Counted from the stretch's first letter, positions 26,698 to 35,081 are shown. The stretch: 64,000 bases of DNA from Flavobacteriaceae bacterium UBA3591 (GCA_002375695.1 DFMO01000011.1:196371-260370), one strand, 5' to 3'. Numbers and translations: made by a program. Notes: generated by a model not told the origin, from the sequence alone.

Positions 26698-28359
26698 TTA
26701 GTGTCGGGGTCGTTTTTTGGTTTTTGTTTTAGAGCCCACTCTAGACATAGCACATCGAAACCCGATATTGTCTTTTGCCATATATTGTGGCATAAACCGA
26801 CGTTGTGCCGGATCTAACCAATATTCACGATCGCGCCAAGACCCTCCTTTATAAACACGCACCTCATCGTTTATAAGCGTAGTTCGCGATGTAGATTTGT
26901 CGTATTGGCGGTACACATTTCCTGCGCTATCAATAGTAGCTGTGTGTTTTGGTGCATTGTACATTGGCTTTGCGTCGTCACGGTTCTGCGCTGTTATACG
27001 AAGCGATTGTTTATCGCCATCTAAATAGTTTCGGTTATCGCTTGTACTAAAATTTATTCGAAGATAGGTTTCCTCTTCATCTACTGGCACTTTTACAATC
27101 TCACCTGGCAATTGGCGGGGTACTAAATAACCGGTTGGCAACGTATCATACGGAATGCTATTAGCGGTTACCACATTAAAGCTACCGTCTTTATTTTTTG
27201 AATCTTTTGTATAGACATTTCCTCTGTAATAATTAAAGTCGTTGTAGTCGTCTTCAATAATTGGTCTGTATAAATCGGCGACCCATTCGGCTACATTTCC
27301 GGCCATATCATACAGGCCATAATCGTTAGGCGGATAGCTTTTTACTTGCGCAGTAATATCGGCTCCATCATCGCTCCAACCGGCTATGCCACCATAGTCG
27401 CCAGCACCTTGTTTAAAATTTGCAAGTTGGTCGCCTCTCATACGGCGTTTACCAGCTCGGGTGTAGCGACCACTCCAAGGATATTTTTTTCTACCTCTGT
27501 GCATGTTGTACTCCCTTATTCCGGAGAGACCAAGTGCGGCATACTCCCACTCGGCTTCGGTAGGTAGTCTATAACTGGGTAGAAAAACACCGTCTTTTCG
27601 TTGTAAGTATAGGCTTATGTTATTTGCACCAATCGCTGTGCTATCATTACGGTATTTAAGTAATTTTTCTGAACGCTTTCCACCACTTAAAATAGAGTCT
27701 TTTCCACCGTAAGTTAAGGTAGGAGCTTGTAAGTAGGTATGCGTTGAAAATAAAGTTTCGGCATCTACATCATACCGAGCGCCGCGTGGGGTAAAGCCTA
27801 CTTCTTCGAGTAATTTTTCATTTACTCTATCGGTTCGCCATTTAGAAAAGTTAACTGCCTGCACCCAAGAAACCCCAACCACTGGATATTCGGCAAAGGC
27901 TGGATGCCTAAGGTAATTGTTTACCATTGTCTCGTTATATCCTAATGAATTTCGCCAAACTAAAGTATCGGGTAGGGCGCTGCTATAAATATGTTTGTAG
28001 TTTTCTTCAGTTGGTGGAAATACCCTTTTTAACCAATCTAAATATTCCAAATACATTAAATTGGTAACTTCAGATTCATCCATGTAAAAAGACATAACGT
28101 GTTGTTGGGTTGGAGTGTTATTCCAATCGCCCAGCGGATCATCTTGAACACGACCCATTGTAAAAGTACCGCCTTCAATAAAAACTAAACCCGGACCCGT
28201 TTGTTGTTCTTTTGAATCTTTATTATAACTACTTGCCTTGCCGCCGGTACGGCCCATCATTTTCCAACCTGTAGCCCGCGAGCTATTTTTGTAATCGCGT
28301 TTATTTGAACAGGAAGAAAAGGAAATAATAATGAGTGAAATGAAAAGAATTCGGAGCAT
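26698..28359 (-). CDS. gldJ: gliding motility lipoprotein GldJ
   Basis: 553 residues. The lipoprotein signal MLRILFISLIIISFSSC ends in a lipobox SFSSC. The rest is one FGE-sulfatase (formylglycine-generating enzyme-like) fold starting GPGLVFIEGGTFTMGRVQDD, containing MDESEVTNLMYLEYLDWLK and ending WRDREYWLDPAQRRFMPQ ... IGFRCAMSR, which matches GldJ rather than GldK. GldJ is an outer-membrane lipoprotein that stabilises the gliding and type IX secretion machinery. The start is taken as ATG 28359: a TTG further upstream (28416) would coincide with the start site predicted from the TACCTTTG box at 28422-28429. Confidence 0.93.
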   Translation of the reverse strand: MLRILFISLIIISFSSCSNKRDYKNSSRATGWKMMGRTGGKASSYNKDSKEQQTGPGLVFIEGGTFTMGRVQDDPLGDWNNTPTQQHVMSFYMDESEVTNLMYLEYLDWLKRVFPPTEENYKHIYSSALPDTLVWRNSLGYNETMVNNYLRHPAFAEYPVVGVSWVQAVNFSKWRTDRVNEKLLEEVGFTPRGARYDVDAETLFSTHTYLQAPTLTYGGKDSILSGGKRSEKLLKYRNDSTAIGANNISLYLQRKDGVFLPSYRLPTEAEWEYAALGLSGIREYNMHRGRKKYPWSGRYTRAGKRRMRGDQLANFKQGAGDYGGIAGWSDDGADITAQVKSYPPNDYGLYDMAGNVAEWVADLYRPIIEDDYNDFNYYRGNVYTKDSKNKDGSFNVVTANSIPYDTLPTGYLVPRQLPGEIVKVPVDEEETYLRINFSTSDNRNYLDGDKQSLRITAQNRDDAKPMYNAPKHTATIDSAGNVYRQYDKSTSRTTLINDEVRVYKGGSWRDREYWLDPAQRRFMPQYMAKDNIGFRCAMSRVGSKTKTKKRPRH

Positions 28360-28421
28360 TATGATTTTCAATTTAGGGATATTAAAAATATAACTATTCT
28401 GTAGGGTTTCAAACAATTATA

Positions 28422-28429
28422 CAAAGGTA
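28422..28429 (-). promoter_or_regulatory. TANNTTTG-type -7 box of the gldJ promoter
   Basis: The minus strand reads TACCTTTG, matching the Bacteroidota -7 consensus TANNTTTG. The expected start site is around 28416, giving a leader of about 55 nt before the ATG at 28359. No good TTTG box is seen 19 nt further upstream. Confidence 0.5.
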
Positions 28430-28715
28430 TCTTAAATTTACTAAATAAGCTCATATTGCCCACTACCCTATCGTTTTTTAACCAAAATTTCACAATAACG
28501 AGTAAACAAATATCTATTTATTTTTTTCATTATTAAATACAGTTTACAAATTTTACAATTACACAATTTCACTTTTAGTATTTATAGAAAAAACTCAAAA
28601 CTTTAAAACGATAAGCCGAATCGCCTCCTTAAAAGATATAGCAAAATATTGTGCTTAATAAACCTTGTAATCTTTTAGTTTCAACTTTAAAAATATTACT
28701 TCTAAAAAAAAATCA
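28430..28715. other. gene-free AT-rich spacer between gldJ and the urease operon
   Basis: No open frame, RNA gene, repeat or insertion element is recognised here. The sequence is strongly AT-rich with short A and T runs and separates the divergent gldJ and urease transcription units. Confidence 0.6.
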
Positions 28716-28746
28716 TTTCATAACTCACAAATTAATTGTAACTTTA
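28716..28746 (+). promoter_or_regulatory. candidate promoter of the urease operon
   Basis: TTTC (28716-28719), a 19-nt spacer and TAACTTTA (28739-28746) resemble the TTTG-N19-TANNTTTG pattern with one mismatch in each box. Initiation near 28753 would give a leader of about 165 nt before ureA. No operator sequence is obvious. Confidence 0.4.
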
Positions 28747-28862
28747 TGGAAGTCAGAAGCTTCCACCTTCCTTTCATAGAGCGGTATTTGTTCGAATTTT
28801 GATGATGAAAGAGCTTTGATACCACACACGGGCAACGACCCAGTCTGTGAATTTAACTCGAA
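28747..28862 (+). ncRNA. candidate structured leader RNA upstream of ureA
   Basis: Several complementary segments are seen. Hairpin GGAAG/CTTCC (28748-28764 region); CTTTCAT (28771-28777) with ATGAAAG (28804-28810); GGTAT (28783-28787) with ATACC (28819-28823); a hairpin with CACA and GGG on one side and CCC and TGTG on the other, around the loop CAACGA (about 28824-28849); and TTCGA (28791-28795) with TCGAA (28858-28862). Some of these exclude each other, as in a switch. The GC content is higher than in the flanking spacer. I do not recognise a known riboswitch class. A regulator of nickel or nitrogen response is only a guess from the position. Confidence 0.35.
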
Positions 28863-28916
28863 TACTTTTGACGCGTTATAGCTTTTAACATCAATTGATT
28901 ATAAATAATATTTTCT

Positions 28917-29219
28917 ATGTATTTAACACCACGAGAAAGAGACAAGCTTATGATAGTTGTTGCCGCCGATGTGGCGAGACGCCGGAAGCAAAAAGGATTA
29001 AAACTTAACCACCCCGAGGCAGTAGCGCTAATTACAAATGAAATCATGGAAGGTGCAAGAGAAGGCAAAACTGTGGCCGAACTCATGAAATATGGTACAA
29101 CTGTTTTAACGCGAGAAGATGTTATGGAAGGAATTCCCGAAATGATTCCAGACATACAAGTAGAAGTTACCTTTCCAGACGGCACCAAATTGGTCACGGT
29201 GCACCACCCTATAAATTAA
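28917..29219 (+). CDS. ureA: urease subunit gamma
   Basis: 100 residues, exact family length. It starts MYLTPRERDKLMIVVAADVARRRKQKGLKLNHPEA and ends FPDGTKLVTVHHPI, both highly conserved in UreA. Together with UreB and UreC it forms the (ABC)3 urease that hydrolyses urea to ammonia and carbamate in the cytoplasm. First gene of the operon, with a leader of about 165 nt or more before it; the gap to ureB is 25 nt. ATG start, with an AT-rich upstream stretch instead of a Shine-Dalgarno site. Confidence 0.97.
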   Translation: MYLTPRERDKLMIVVAADVARRRKQKGLKLNHPEAVALITNEIMEGAREGKTVAELMKYGTTVLTREDVMEGIPEMIPDIQVEVTFPDGTKLVTVHHPIN

Positions 29220-29244
29220 ACTCTTAATCTTAAAATTTCTGCCT

Positions 29245-29556
29245 ATGATACCAGGAGAATACATTCATAAAAAAACCGAGATTAATTGTAATGCTAACAG
29301 AAAATCAATCAAACTTCTTGTTACCAATACTGGAGATCGCCCCGTTCAAGTAGGTTCGCACTACCATTTTTTTGAAGTAAATAATAGTTTCAAGTTTGAT
29401 CGCGATAAAAGTTACGGTAAACGATTAGACATTCCCGCAGGCGCATCTGTACGTTTTGAACCGGGTGATAAAAAAGAAGTTGAACTAATTGATTACGCAG
29501 GAAAACGCGAAGTTTATGGATTTCATAATAAGGTTGATGGACCATTAAAACAATAA
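29245..29556 (+). CDS. ureB: urease subunit beta
   Basis: 103 residues, as expected for a separate beta subunit. Conserved phrases: MIPGEYIHKKTEINCNANRK, VTNTGDRPVQVGSHYHFFEVN, GKRLDIPAGASVRFEPGDKK, and EVELIDYAGKREVYGF. It is structural and has no catalytic residue of its own. The gap to ureC is 4 nt, supporting a single transcript and coupled translation. Confidence 0.97.
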   Translation: MIPGEYIHKKTEINCNANRKSIKLLVTNTGDRPVQVGSHYHFFEVNNSFKFDRDKSYGKRLDIPAGASVRFEPGDKKEVELIDYAGKREVYGFHNKVDGPLKQ

Positions 29557-29560
29557 GCAT

Positions 29561-31279
29561 ATGAGTTTTAAAATGAAGCGGGAGCAATATTCCCAAATGT
29601 TCGGGCCAACTACTGGCGATGCGGTACGGTTAGGCGATACCGATATATTTATAAAAGTTGAAAAAGACTTTACAACTTATGGTGAAGAAGTAGTTTTTGG
29701 TGGTGGAAAAGTGATTCGCGATGGGATGGGACAACATCCCTATATAACCCGAGCTGAAGATGACCGCGTACCCGATGTTGTAATTACAAATGCGCTTGTG
29801 CTCGACTATACAGGTATTTTTAAAGCCGATATTGGCATAAGAGATGGTAAAATTACAGGGATTGGAAAAGCTGGAAACCCATTAATACAAGACAATGTTG
29901 ACATTGTGGTTGGGACAGCAACCGAAGTTATTTCGGGCGAGGGTAAAATTCTTACAGCTGGCGCAGTAGACACTCACATACATTTTATAAATCCAGCACA
30001 GGTTGATGTAGCTTTAGCTGGCGGCACAACCACTTTAATTGGTGGGGGCGCAGGCCCCGGAGCCGGATCAAGAGCCACTACAGGCACCCCAGGCCCTTGG
30101 AACATTAAAACCATGCTTAAAGCCATAGAAGGATTACCAATAAACATTGGGCTTACTGGTAAAGGTCATGCAGCCAGCTTAGGGCCACTCAATGAACAAA
30201 TACGCGCAGGTGCTATTGGCCTTAAAGTTCACGAAGATTGGGGCGCTACCCCATCGGTGATAGACTATGCACTGCAATGTGCAGATCAATTTGATGTTCA
30301 AGTTGCACTACACGCAGACACCCTAAATGAATCTGGTTTTTTTGAAGATACCATAAAAGCCGTGGACGGCCGGGTATTACATATGTACCACTCCGAGGGT
30401 GCAGGAGGCGGTCATGCTCCCGATTTAATTCGGTCCGCAGGGTATAATAACATTTTACCAGCTTCAACCAACCCAACCCTACCATTTACTGTAAATACAG
30501 TAGATGAGCATTTAGATATGGTTATGGTAGCTCACAACCTCAACCCGTCGATTCCTGAAGATTTAGCTTTTGCCGATTCTCGCATTAGAGCCGAAACTAT
30601 CGCGGCTGAAGATATCTTACAAGACATGGGTGTTTTTAGTATTGTAAGTTCAGATTCACAGGCTATGGGACGCATTGGCGAAACAGTACTACGAACGTGG
30701 CAAGTTGCACATAAAATGAAGAAACAGCGAGGATCACTTAAAGGCGATAGCAAATATTCAGACAATAACAGAGCAAAACGCTATGTTGCAAAATATACTA
30801 TTAATCCAGCGCTTGCCCACGGAATTTCAGATTATGTTGGCTCTATTGAAAAAGGCAAAGTTGCCGATTTGGTACTTTGGGACCCAGCTTTTTTTGGTGC
30901 AAAACCCGAAATGGTTTTAAAAAATGGAATAGCCGTTATGGCTTTGATGGGCGATGCAAATGCTTCAATCCCAACACCGCAACCCATGATACACAGACCA
31001 ATGTATGCCCAATATGGGGGTGCTTTAGCTCAAAGTTCTATAACATTTGTTTCAACTTATGCATTTGAAAATGATATTAGAGACGAATTAAACTTAAAGA
31101 AAAAAGTTCTTCCCGTTAGGAATATCAGAAATATGACTAAGAAAAAAATGAAATTAAATTCTGAAACGCCAGATATTGAAGTAGACCCACAAACCTATGA
31201 AGTAAAAATTGATGGCAAAGTACTCACTTGCGACCCTATTGATGAAGTTCCCTTAGGGCAGCGCTACTTTTTGTTTTAA
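29561..31279 (+). CDS. ureC: urease subunit alpha (catalytic)
   Basis: 572 residues, about 5 more than the Klebsiella enzyme, carrying the di-nickel site. Metal ligands are His139 and His141 (DTHIHF), carbamylated Lys222 and His224 next to it (GLKVHEDWG), Asp365 (SSDSQAMGR) and the VALHADTL and GAGGGHAPD histidines, which correspond to Klebsiella 134, 136, 217, 219, 360, 246 and 272. The mobile flap Cys (Klebsiella Cys319) is replaced by Ala324, while the following catalytic His325 is kept (VMVAHNLN). The rest, including the C-terminal QRYFLF, is typical. Ala at the flap is compatible with activity. Confidence 0.97.
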   Translation: MSFKMKREQYSQMFGPTTGDAVRLGDTDIFIKVEKDFTTYGEEVVFGGGKVIRDGMGQHPYITRAEDDRVPDVVITNALVLDYTGIFKADIGIRDGKITGIGKAGNPLIQDNVDIVVGTATEVISGEGKILTAGAVDTHIHFINPAQVDVALAGGTTTLIGGGAGPGAGSRATTGTPGPWNIKTMLKAIEGLPINIGLTGKGHAASLGPLNEQIRAGAIGLKVHEDWGATPSVIDYALQCADQFDVQVALHADTLNESGFFEDTIKAVDGRVLHMYHSEGAGGGHAPDLIRSAGYNNILPASTNPTLPFTVNTVDEHLDMVMVAHNLNPSIPEDLAFADSRIRAETIAAEDILQDMGVFSIVSSDSQAMGRIGETVLRTWQVAHKMKKQRGSLKGDSKYSDNNRAKRYVAKYTINPALAHGISDYVGSIEKGKVADLVLWDPAFFGAKPEMVLKNGIAVMALMGDANASIPTPQPMIHRPMYAQYGGALAQSSITFVSTYAFENDIRDELNLKKKVLPVRNIRNMTKKKMKLNSETPDIEVDPQTYEVKIDGKVLTCDPIDEVPLGQRYFLF

Positions 31280-31289
31280 AATTAGAATA

Positions 31290-31751
31290 ATGATTATAGA
31301 AAAAATAGTTGGAAATATACACGACTTAAACTCTTCAGAAATTGAAAAACGCCACCTTGAAAAAGTTTCAATTGAAAGTTCGCAGTTGGTAAAACGCATA
31401 CAACGTGTTACTACCAATCACAATCGCGAACTTGGAATTAGACTTACTACTTCTCAAAATCTTAAGGATGGTGATATTCTTTTTATGGACGATAAAAACC
31501 TAATTATAATTAATGTAGAAAGCGATGACTTGCTAATTATCCAGCCTAAAAGTATTAGAGAAATGGGAGAAATTGCCCACGAACTTGGCAATAGGCATCT
31601 TCCTGCAAAATTTGAAGGAGATGAGATGCTCGTGCAATTTGACTATTTAGTTGAAGCGCTCTTAAAAACTAAAAAAATCGATTATAAAAGAGAATACCGA
31701 AAAGTAAAAGAGGCCTTTAAACACACCGTTAGTAAACATAGCCATGGATAA
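31290..31751 (+). CDS. ureE: urease accessory protein UreE (nickel metallochaperone)
   Basis: 153 residues. N-terminal peptide-binding domain (about 1-75) and C-terminal metal-binding domain (about 76-148) with GNRHLPAKFEGDEMLVQFDY, the conserved GNRHxP nickel-binding motif. The C-terminus (HTVSKHSHG) has only a few His residues and not the long poly-His tail of Klebsiella UreE, so it should carry few nickel ions. It delivers Ni2+ to the UreDFG-apourease complex. Overlaps ureF by 8 nt. ATG start. Confidence 0.95.
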   Translation: MIIEKIVGNIHDLNSSEIEKRHLEKVSIESSQLVKRIQRVTTNHNRELGIRLTTSQNLKDGDILFMDDKNLIIINVESDDLLIIQPKSIREMGEIAHELGNRHLPAKFEGDEMLVQFDYLVEALLKTKKIDYKREYRKVKEAFKHTVSKHSHG

Positions 31752-32430
31752 AAAGTTATTGAGTTTATTTCAGTTGTGTGATTCTAACTTTCCCAGTGGC
31801 GGATTTAGTCATTCCTTTGGGATGGAGACCTATATTCAACAGAAAAGAGTAACAAATTCAGAAACTTTTTCGCAGTGGTTATCTATGTACCTGCAACATC
31901 AATTGGTTACTGCAGACGGCTTGGCGATAAAACTTGCCTATAATGCTTTTAAAAATAATGACACCCATAAGATTTGGCACTTAGACCATTTGTTAACAAT
32001 TCAAAATCTTTCGTTTGAAGGTCGTGAAGGCACTCGTTTTATGGGACGCTCTTTAATAAAAATTGCTAAGACCTTATATAATTCGTCATTGTTATTTGAA
32101 TATGACAAGCGCGTTAAAAACAAAGAATCTTTCGCCCATCCAGCGATTGTTTTCGCTTTAATAGGCCAACATTTAAAATTGTCCAAAGACATAACAATTC
32201 AGTTTTATATGTATTCCACCATTATAAATCTTGTGCAAAACGCTGTTAGAGCCATACCCATAGGACAAACTGCCGGGCAACAAATTATCAATGCTTTTCA
32301 ATCTAAAATTCAAAAATCAATAGCAACTATAAATGCATTAAACGAAAGTGATTTTGGAACCATTGCACCCGGGATTGAGATGGCCCAAATGCAACATGAA
32401 AATTTAACCGTAAGAATATTTATGTCTTAA
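31744..32430 (+). CDS. ureF: urease accessory protein UreF
   Basis: 228 residues. The N-terminus LLSLFQLCDSNFPSGGFSHSFGMET is the strongest UreF signature, followed by all-helical sequence and the C-terminal NAVRAIPIGQTAGQQI and GIEMAQMQHENLTVRIFMS. UreF bridges UreD and UreG in the activation complex and controls the UreG GTPase. ATG start overlapping the last codons of ureE by 8 nt, which indicates coupling. The spacing to ureG is 48 nt. Confidence 0.96.
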   Translation: MDKKLLSLFQLCDSNFPSGGFSHSFGMETYIQQKRVTNSETFSQWLSMYLQHQLVTADGLAIKLAYNAFKNNDTHKIWHLDHLLTIQNLSFEGREGTRFMGRSLIKIAKTLYNSSLLFEYDKRVKNKESFAHPAIVFALIGQHLKLSKDITIQFYMYSTIINLVQNAVRAIPIGQTAGQQIINAFQSKIQKSIATINALNESDFGTIAPGIEMAQMQHENLTVRIFMS

Positions 32431-32478
32431 TAACTTACAATTTTTAACTGCAAAATAGTTCTGAATAAAAAAATAAAG

Positions 32479-33099
32479 ATGAAACCAGTAAAAGTAGGAA
32501 TTGGGGGTCCCGTGGGCTCAGGAAAAACACAACTAATTGAACGTATTACACGTGCTATGGAAGGACAAGTGGATACTTGTGTAATTACTAATGATATTTA
32601 CACTAAAGAAGATGCAAAAATACTTACCCGTACTGGCATTTTACCTTCAGACCGTATTATTGGGGTAGAAACAGGAGGTTGCCCCCATGCTGCAATTAGG
32701 GAAGACATTTCAATGAATGCCGAAACCGTAGAGCTTCTTATTGAGCGCCACCCTAATGTAGAGCTAATTTTTATTGAAAGTGGCGGCGATAATCTTGCCG
32801 CAACTTTTAGCCCAGAACTTGTAGATTTTTCAATCTATATCATCGATGTGGCTCAAGGCGAAAAAATTCCGAGAAAAGGAGGGCAAGGTATGATTAAGTC
32901 TGACTTGTTTATAATTAACAAAACAGATTTAGCTCCATACGTTGGAGCCAATCTAGACATTATGGCTTCAGACACAAAAAAATTTAGGGGTGATAAACCT
33001 TTTTTCTTTACCAATCTTAAAACAGATGAAGGTCTAACCAATGTGGTAAATTGGATAGAACAAAACGTACTTTTAAAAGATTTAGATACCCATGTATAA
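32479..33099 (+). CDS. ureG: urease accessory GTPase UreG
   Basis: 206 residues. P-loop GIGGPVGSGKTQL (about 7-19), the nickel site Cys68-Pro69-His70 (GGCPHAAIRED), the FIESGGDNLAATF motif and the G4-type NKTD. A SIMIBI GTPase that provides GTP-driven insertion of nickel and the carbamate CO2 into apo-urease. It overlaps ureD by 8 nt. No His-rich N-terminal extension, unlike plant and some mycobacterial UreG. Confidence 0.97.
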   Translation: MKPVKVGIGGPVGSGKTQLIERITRAMEGQVDTCVITNDIYTKEDAKILTRTGILPSDRIIGVETGGCPHAAIREDISMNAETVELLIERHPNVELIFIESGGDNLAATFSPELVDFSIYIIDVAQGEKIPRKGGQGMIKSDLFIINKTDLAPYVGANLDIMASDTKKFRGDKPFFFTNLKTDEGLTNVVNWIEQNVLLKDLDTHV

Positions 33100-33919
33100 A
33101 AAACAGTGGACAGGCTTTCTTTGTTTAGATATCGAAAAACGAACAGATAAGTCTGTACCTAAAGACGTCTTTTATTACAATGCTTTAAAAGTACAACGGC
33201 CTATTTATCACAATCCGTTAAGACCGTGTTATTATATACTTAATTTAGGAGGAGGTTATCTAAACGGCGACACCTACCGCTTAGAAATTTCCGTTCGTAA
33301 AAATGCAGAACTAACACTCACTTCACTTGGAGCTACCTTAATTTATAAAACTCCAACTACTCCTGCGTATCAAGAAACTGAAATATTGCTTGAAGAAAAC
33401 AGTTATTTAGAATATTTGCCCGATCCAATCATTGGATATGAAAATGCTCGGTTTAGGCAGCGGGATACTATTTATATGAAAAAAGGAGCAACACTGCTAT
33501 ACTCAGATATTTTAACCCCAGGATGGTCTGCGCAAGGGCAATCATTTATGTACAAACTGCTTCATCTTACCACAAAAATTTTTATGGAAGATAAATTAGT
33601 TGTTTTTGACAATATAAAATTAGAGCCAGAAAAACAAGAAATGGCTGCTCTAGGTTATATGGAAAATTATACGCATTTGGGAACCTTTATTGTAATATCT
33701 GAAAAATCCACCAAAGAATTTATAAACTTATTACAAACAAAAATAGACAAACAATCGGGAGATTTTAAGACTGGAATTTCAAGCTTAACAGTCCCTGGTT
33801 TTGCAGTTAGGATAATGGCAAATATGACCCAAGATATTCAAAGAATAATTTCAACTTGCCATACATTACTTAACGAAAAATGGTATGCAAATACAACTAA
33901 TTCATTGAGAAAATACTAA
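33092..33919 (+). CDS. ureD: urease accessory protein UreD (UreH)
   Basis: 275 residues. Recognised by its central GGGYLNGDTYRLEISVRKNAEL segment, LEENSYLEYLPDPIIGYENARFRQRDTIYM, and DILTPGWSAQGQSFMYK, all typical of UreD. It binds apourease and UreF and carries nickel through a tunnel. Placement after ureG, with an 8-nt overlap, is the common order in Bacteroidota and Firmicutes (ureABCEFGD). ATG start. Confidence 0.95.
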   Translation: MYKKQWTGFLCLDIEKRTDKSVPKDVFYYNALKVQRPIYHNPLRPCYYILNLGGGYLNGDTYRLEISVRKNAELTLTSLGATLIYKTPTTPAYQETEILLEENSYLEYLPDPIIGYENARFRQRDTIYMKKGATLLYSDILTPGWSAQGQSFMYKLLHLTTKIFMEDKLVVFDNIKLEPEKQEMAALGYMENYTHLGTFIVISEKSTKEFINLLQTKIDKQSGDFKTGISSLTVPGFAVRIMANMTQDIQRIISTCHTLLNEKWYANTTNSLRKY

Positions 33920-33967
33920 ATACAAATTAATTGATATAAGAACGTACAACCTCAAAACATTGGGCTT

Positions 33968-34738
33968 ATGACTACTTTTTTTACAATCGTTGCTTTGGGT
34001 TTTGTCCTCGGAATGCGTCATGCCACCGATCCAGATCACGTAATAGCGGTAACCACTATTCTAGACAAAGCACCCTCAATAAAAAAGGCTTCAAAAATTG
34101 GAATATTTTGGGGTATCGGTCATAGTTTAACAATTTTAGTTTTTGGCAGTATTGTAATCTTGTTTAGTATTGTTATTCCCGAAACCCTTTCAATGAGTTT
34201 GGAAATGGGGGTAGCCATTATGCTTATTATTTTAGGGTTATGGAATTTACGTGAATTTCAAAAATGGTTTCAATTATACATTCGAAAGGATTTTAATAAA
34301 CTAAATAACACTAAAAGGGGTAAGTACTCTATCCAACCTCAAAATTCGGATCTTGAAGACCATAATCTCCCATCTAAAAATAGGTATGTTTCAACATTAG
34401 ATGCCAATACGGGTACTCTTAAAAAATACAGCAAACTTAAAAGCGTAACAATAGGTGTAATACACGGTTTTGCCGGTACTGCCGCGCTTACGCTTATGAT
34501 TATTCCGTTAATAGATAACGCCTGGGTAGCATTATTTTATCTATTACTATTTGGATTAGGAACTATAGTTGGTATGATGACCATTACCAGTGCAATCGCT
34601 TTTCCTTTTATCTATGGCAAAGGAAAATTATCTTTATTTAACACCTTTAATTTAAGAATACTCGCAGGTATTGCAAGTGTTATATTCGGCTTATATATGT
34701 TTTACGAAATAGGTTTCGCCCAAGGTTTGTTTTTTTAA
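33968..34738 (+). CDS. high-affinity nickel permease-like protein (NicO/HoxN family)
   Basis: 256 residues with about 6-7 membrane helices. The transport signature HATDPDH (His18, Asp23, His24; HX4DH) lies in helix 1-2 and is followed by a GIGHSLTILVFGS segment; a second conserved IHGFAGTAALTLM motif sits in the C-terminal half. A central charged loop (about 100-155) is cytoplasmic. It lies 48 nt after ureD on the same strand and should supply nickel to the urease maturation genes. Cobalt or other metals cannot be excluded from sequence alone. No terminator clearly follows. Confidence 0.9.
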   Translation: MTTFFTIVALGFVLGMRHATDPDHVIAVTTILDKAPSIKKASKIGIFWGIGHSLTILVFGSIVILFSIVIPETLSMSLEMGVAIMLIILGLWNLREFQKWFQLYIRKDFNKLNNTKRGKYSIQPQNSDLEDHNLPSKNRYVSTLDANTGTLKKYSKLKSVTIGVIHGFAGTAALTLMIIPLIDNAWVALFYLLLFGLGTIVGMMTITSAIAFPFIYGKGKLSLFNTFNLRILAGIASVIFGLYMFYEIGFAQGLFF

Positions 34739-34797
34739 CTTTTAAGAAGTAGCAATCGTATCATGATTGATTATTAGCAATTAATTGCAGTAGTGGT

Positions 34798-34840
34798 GCA
34801 ACCTTTTTATTGAACCTGCAACCTTTTTGCAACCCTTTTT
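34798..34840 (+). repeat. three short direct repeats of GCAACC(C)TTTTT
   Basis: GCAACCTTTTT occurs at 34798-34808 and 34818-34828, and GCAACCCTTTTT at 34829-34840. The copies lie within 43 nt and are not spaced like a CRISPR or attachment repeat. They may be slipped-strand duplication; role unknown. Confidence 0.5.
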
Positions 34841-34870
34841 CCGTCGGAATGACAGTACCCCCCCTAAAAC

Positions 34871-34898
34871 AAAAAAAGCCTCTCCATTAGGAAAAGCT
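34871..34898 (-). terminator. Rho-independent terminator after tRNA-Asp
   Basis: On the minus strand AGCTTTTCC and GGAGAGGCT form a 9-bp stem (two G-T wobbles) around TAAT, followed by a run of T. It sits 64 nt after the tRNA-Asp 3' end and would end that transcript. Confidence 0.7.
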
Positions 34899-34961
34899 TC
34901 TCATCGGTCTATTTCTAAACCACAAGCCACTTTTTAGTGACTCAACACAACATTTTAGTTG

Positions 34962-35035
34962 CGGTCTGGACGAGACTCGAACTCGCGACCCCCTGCGTGA
35001 CAGGCAGGTATTCTAACCAACTGAACTACCAGACC
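34962..35035 (-). tRNA. tRNA-Asp (anticodon GTC)
   Basis: The minus strand folds into a complete cloverleaf of 74 nt: acceptor stem GGTCTGG/CCAGACC with discriminator G, D arm with AGTTGGTTAGA, anticodon stem CCTGC/GCAGG with loop CTGTCAC (anticodon GTC), and a T arm containing GTTCGAGTC. The CCA end is not encoded. It stands between the urease/nickel block and the DUF58 gene and reads away from the latter. Confidence 0.97.
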
Positions 35036-35065
35036 AATTTTTTCAACCTTCCTTTTAAAGAAGAT

Positions 35066-35081
35066 CCTAACAACAGTTAGG
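35066..35081 (-). repeat. hairpin in the tRNA-Asp leader
   Basis: CCTAAC-AACA-GTTAGG is a perfect 6-bp stem with a 4-nt loop, 31 nt upstream of the tRNA 5' end and inside the predicted leader. It could be a processing signal or a weak terminator; role unknown. Confidence 0.35.

Noticed and set aside
28360..28416. Longer gldJ start with 19 extra residues from TTG at 28416
   Set aside because: The extra residues would precede the lipoprotein signal, and the predicted transcript starts at about the same position.
28824..28849. Possible guanidine-II (mini-ykkC) riboswitch, because of an ACGA-containing loop between GGG and CCC
   Set aside because: Guanidine-II needs two hairpins with ACGR tetraloops; only one is present here and its loop has two extra bases (CAACGA). 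No guanidine-related gene lies downstream.
28853..29197. Open frame on the minus strand across ureA
   Set aside because: It is the antisense shadow of the highly conserved ureA and has no signature of its own.
34798..34840. CRISPR repeat unit or phage attachment repeat near tRNA-Asp
   Set aside because: Three short repeats of 11-12 nt without spacer structure, no cas gene and no copy of the tRNA 3' end.
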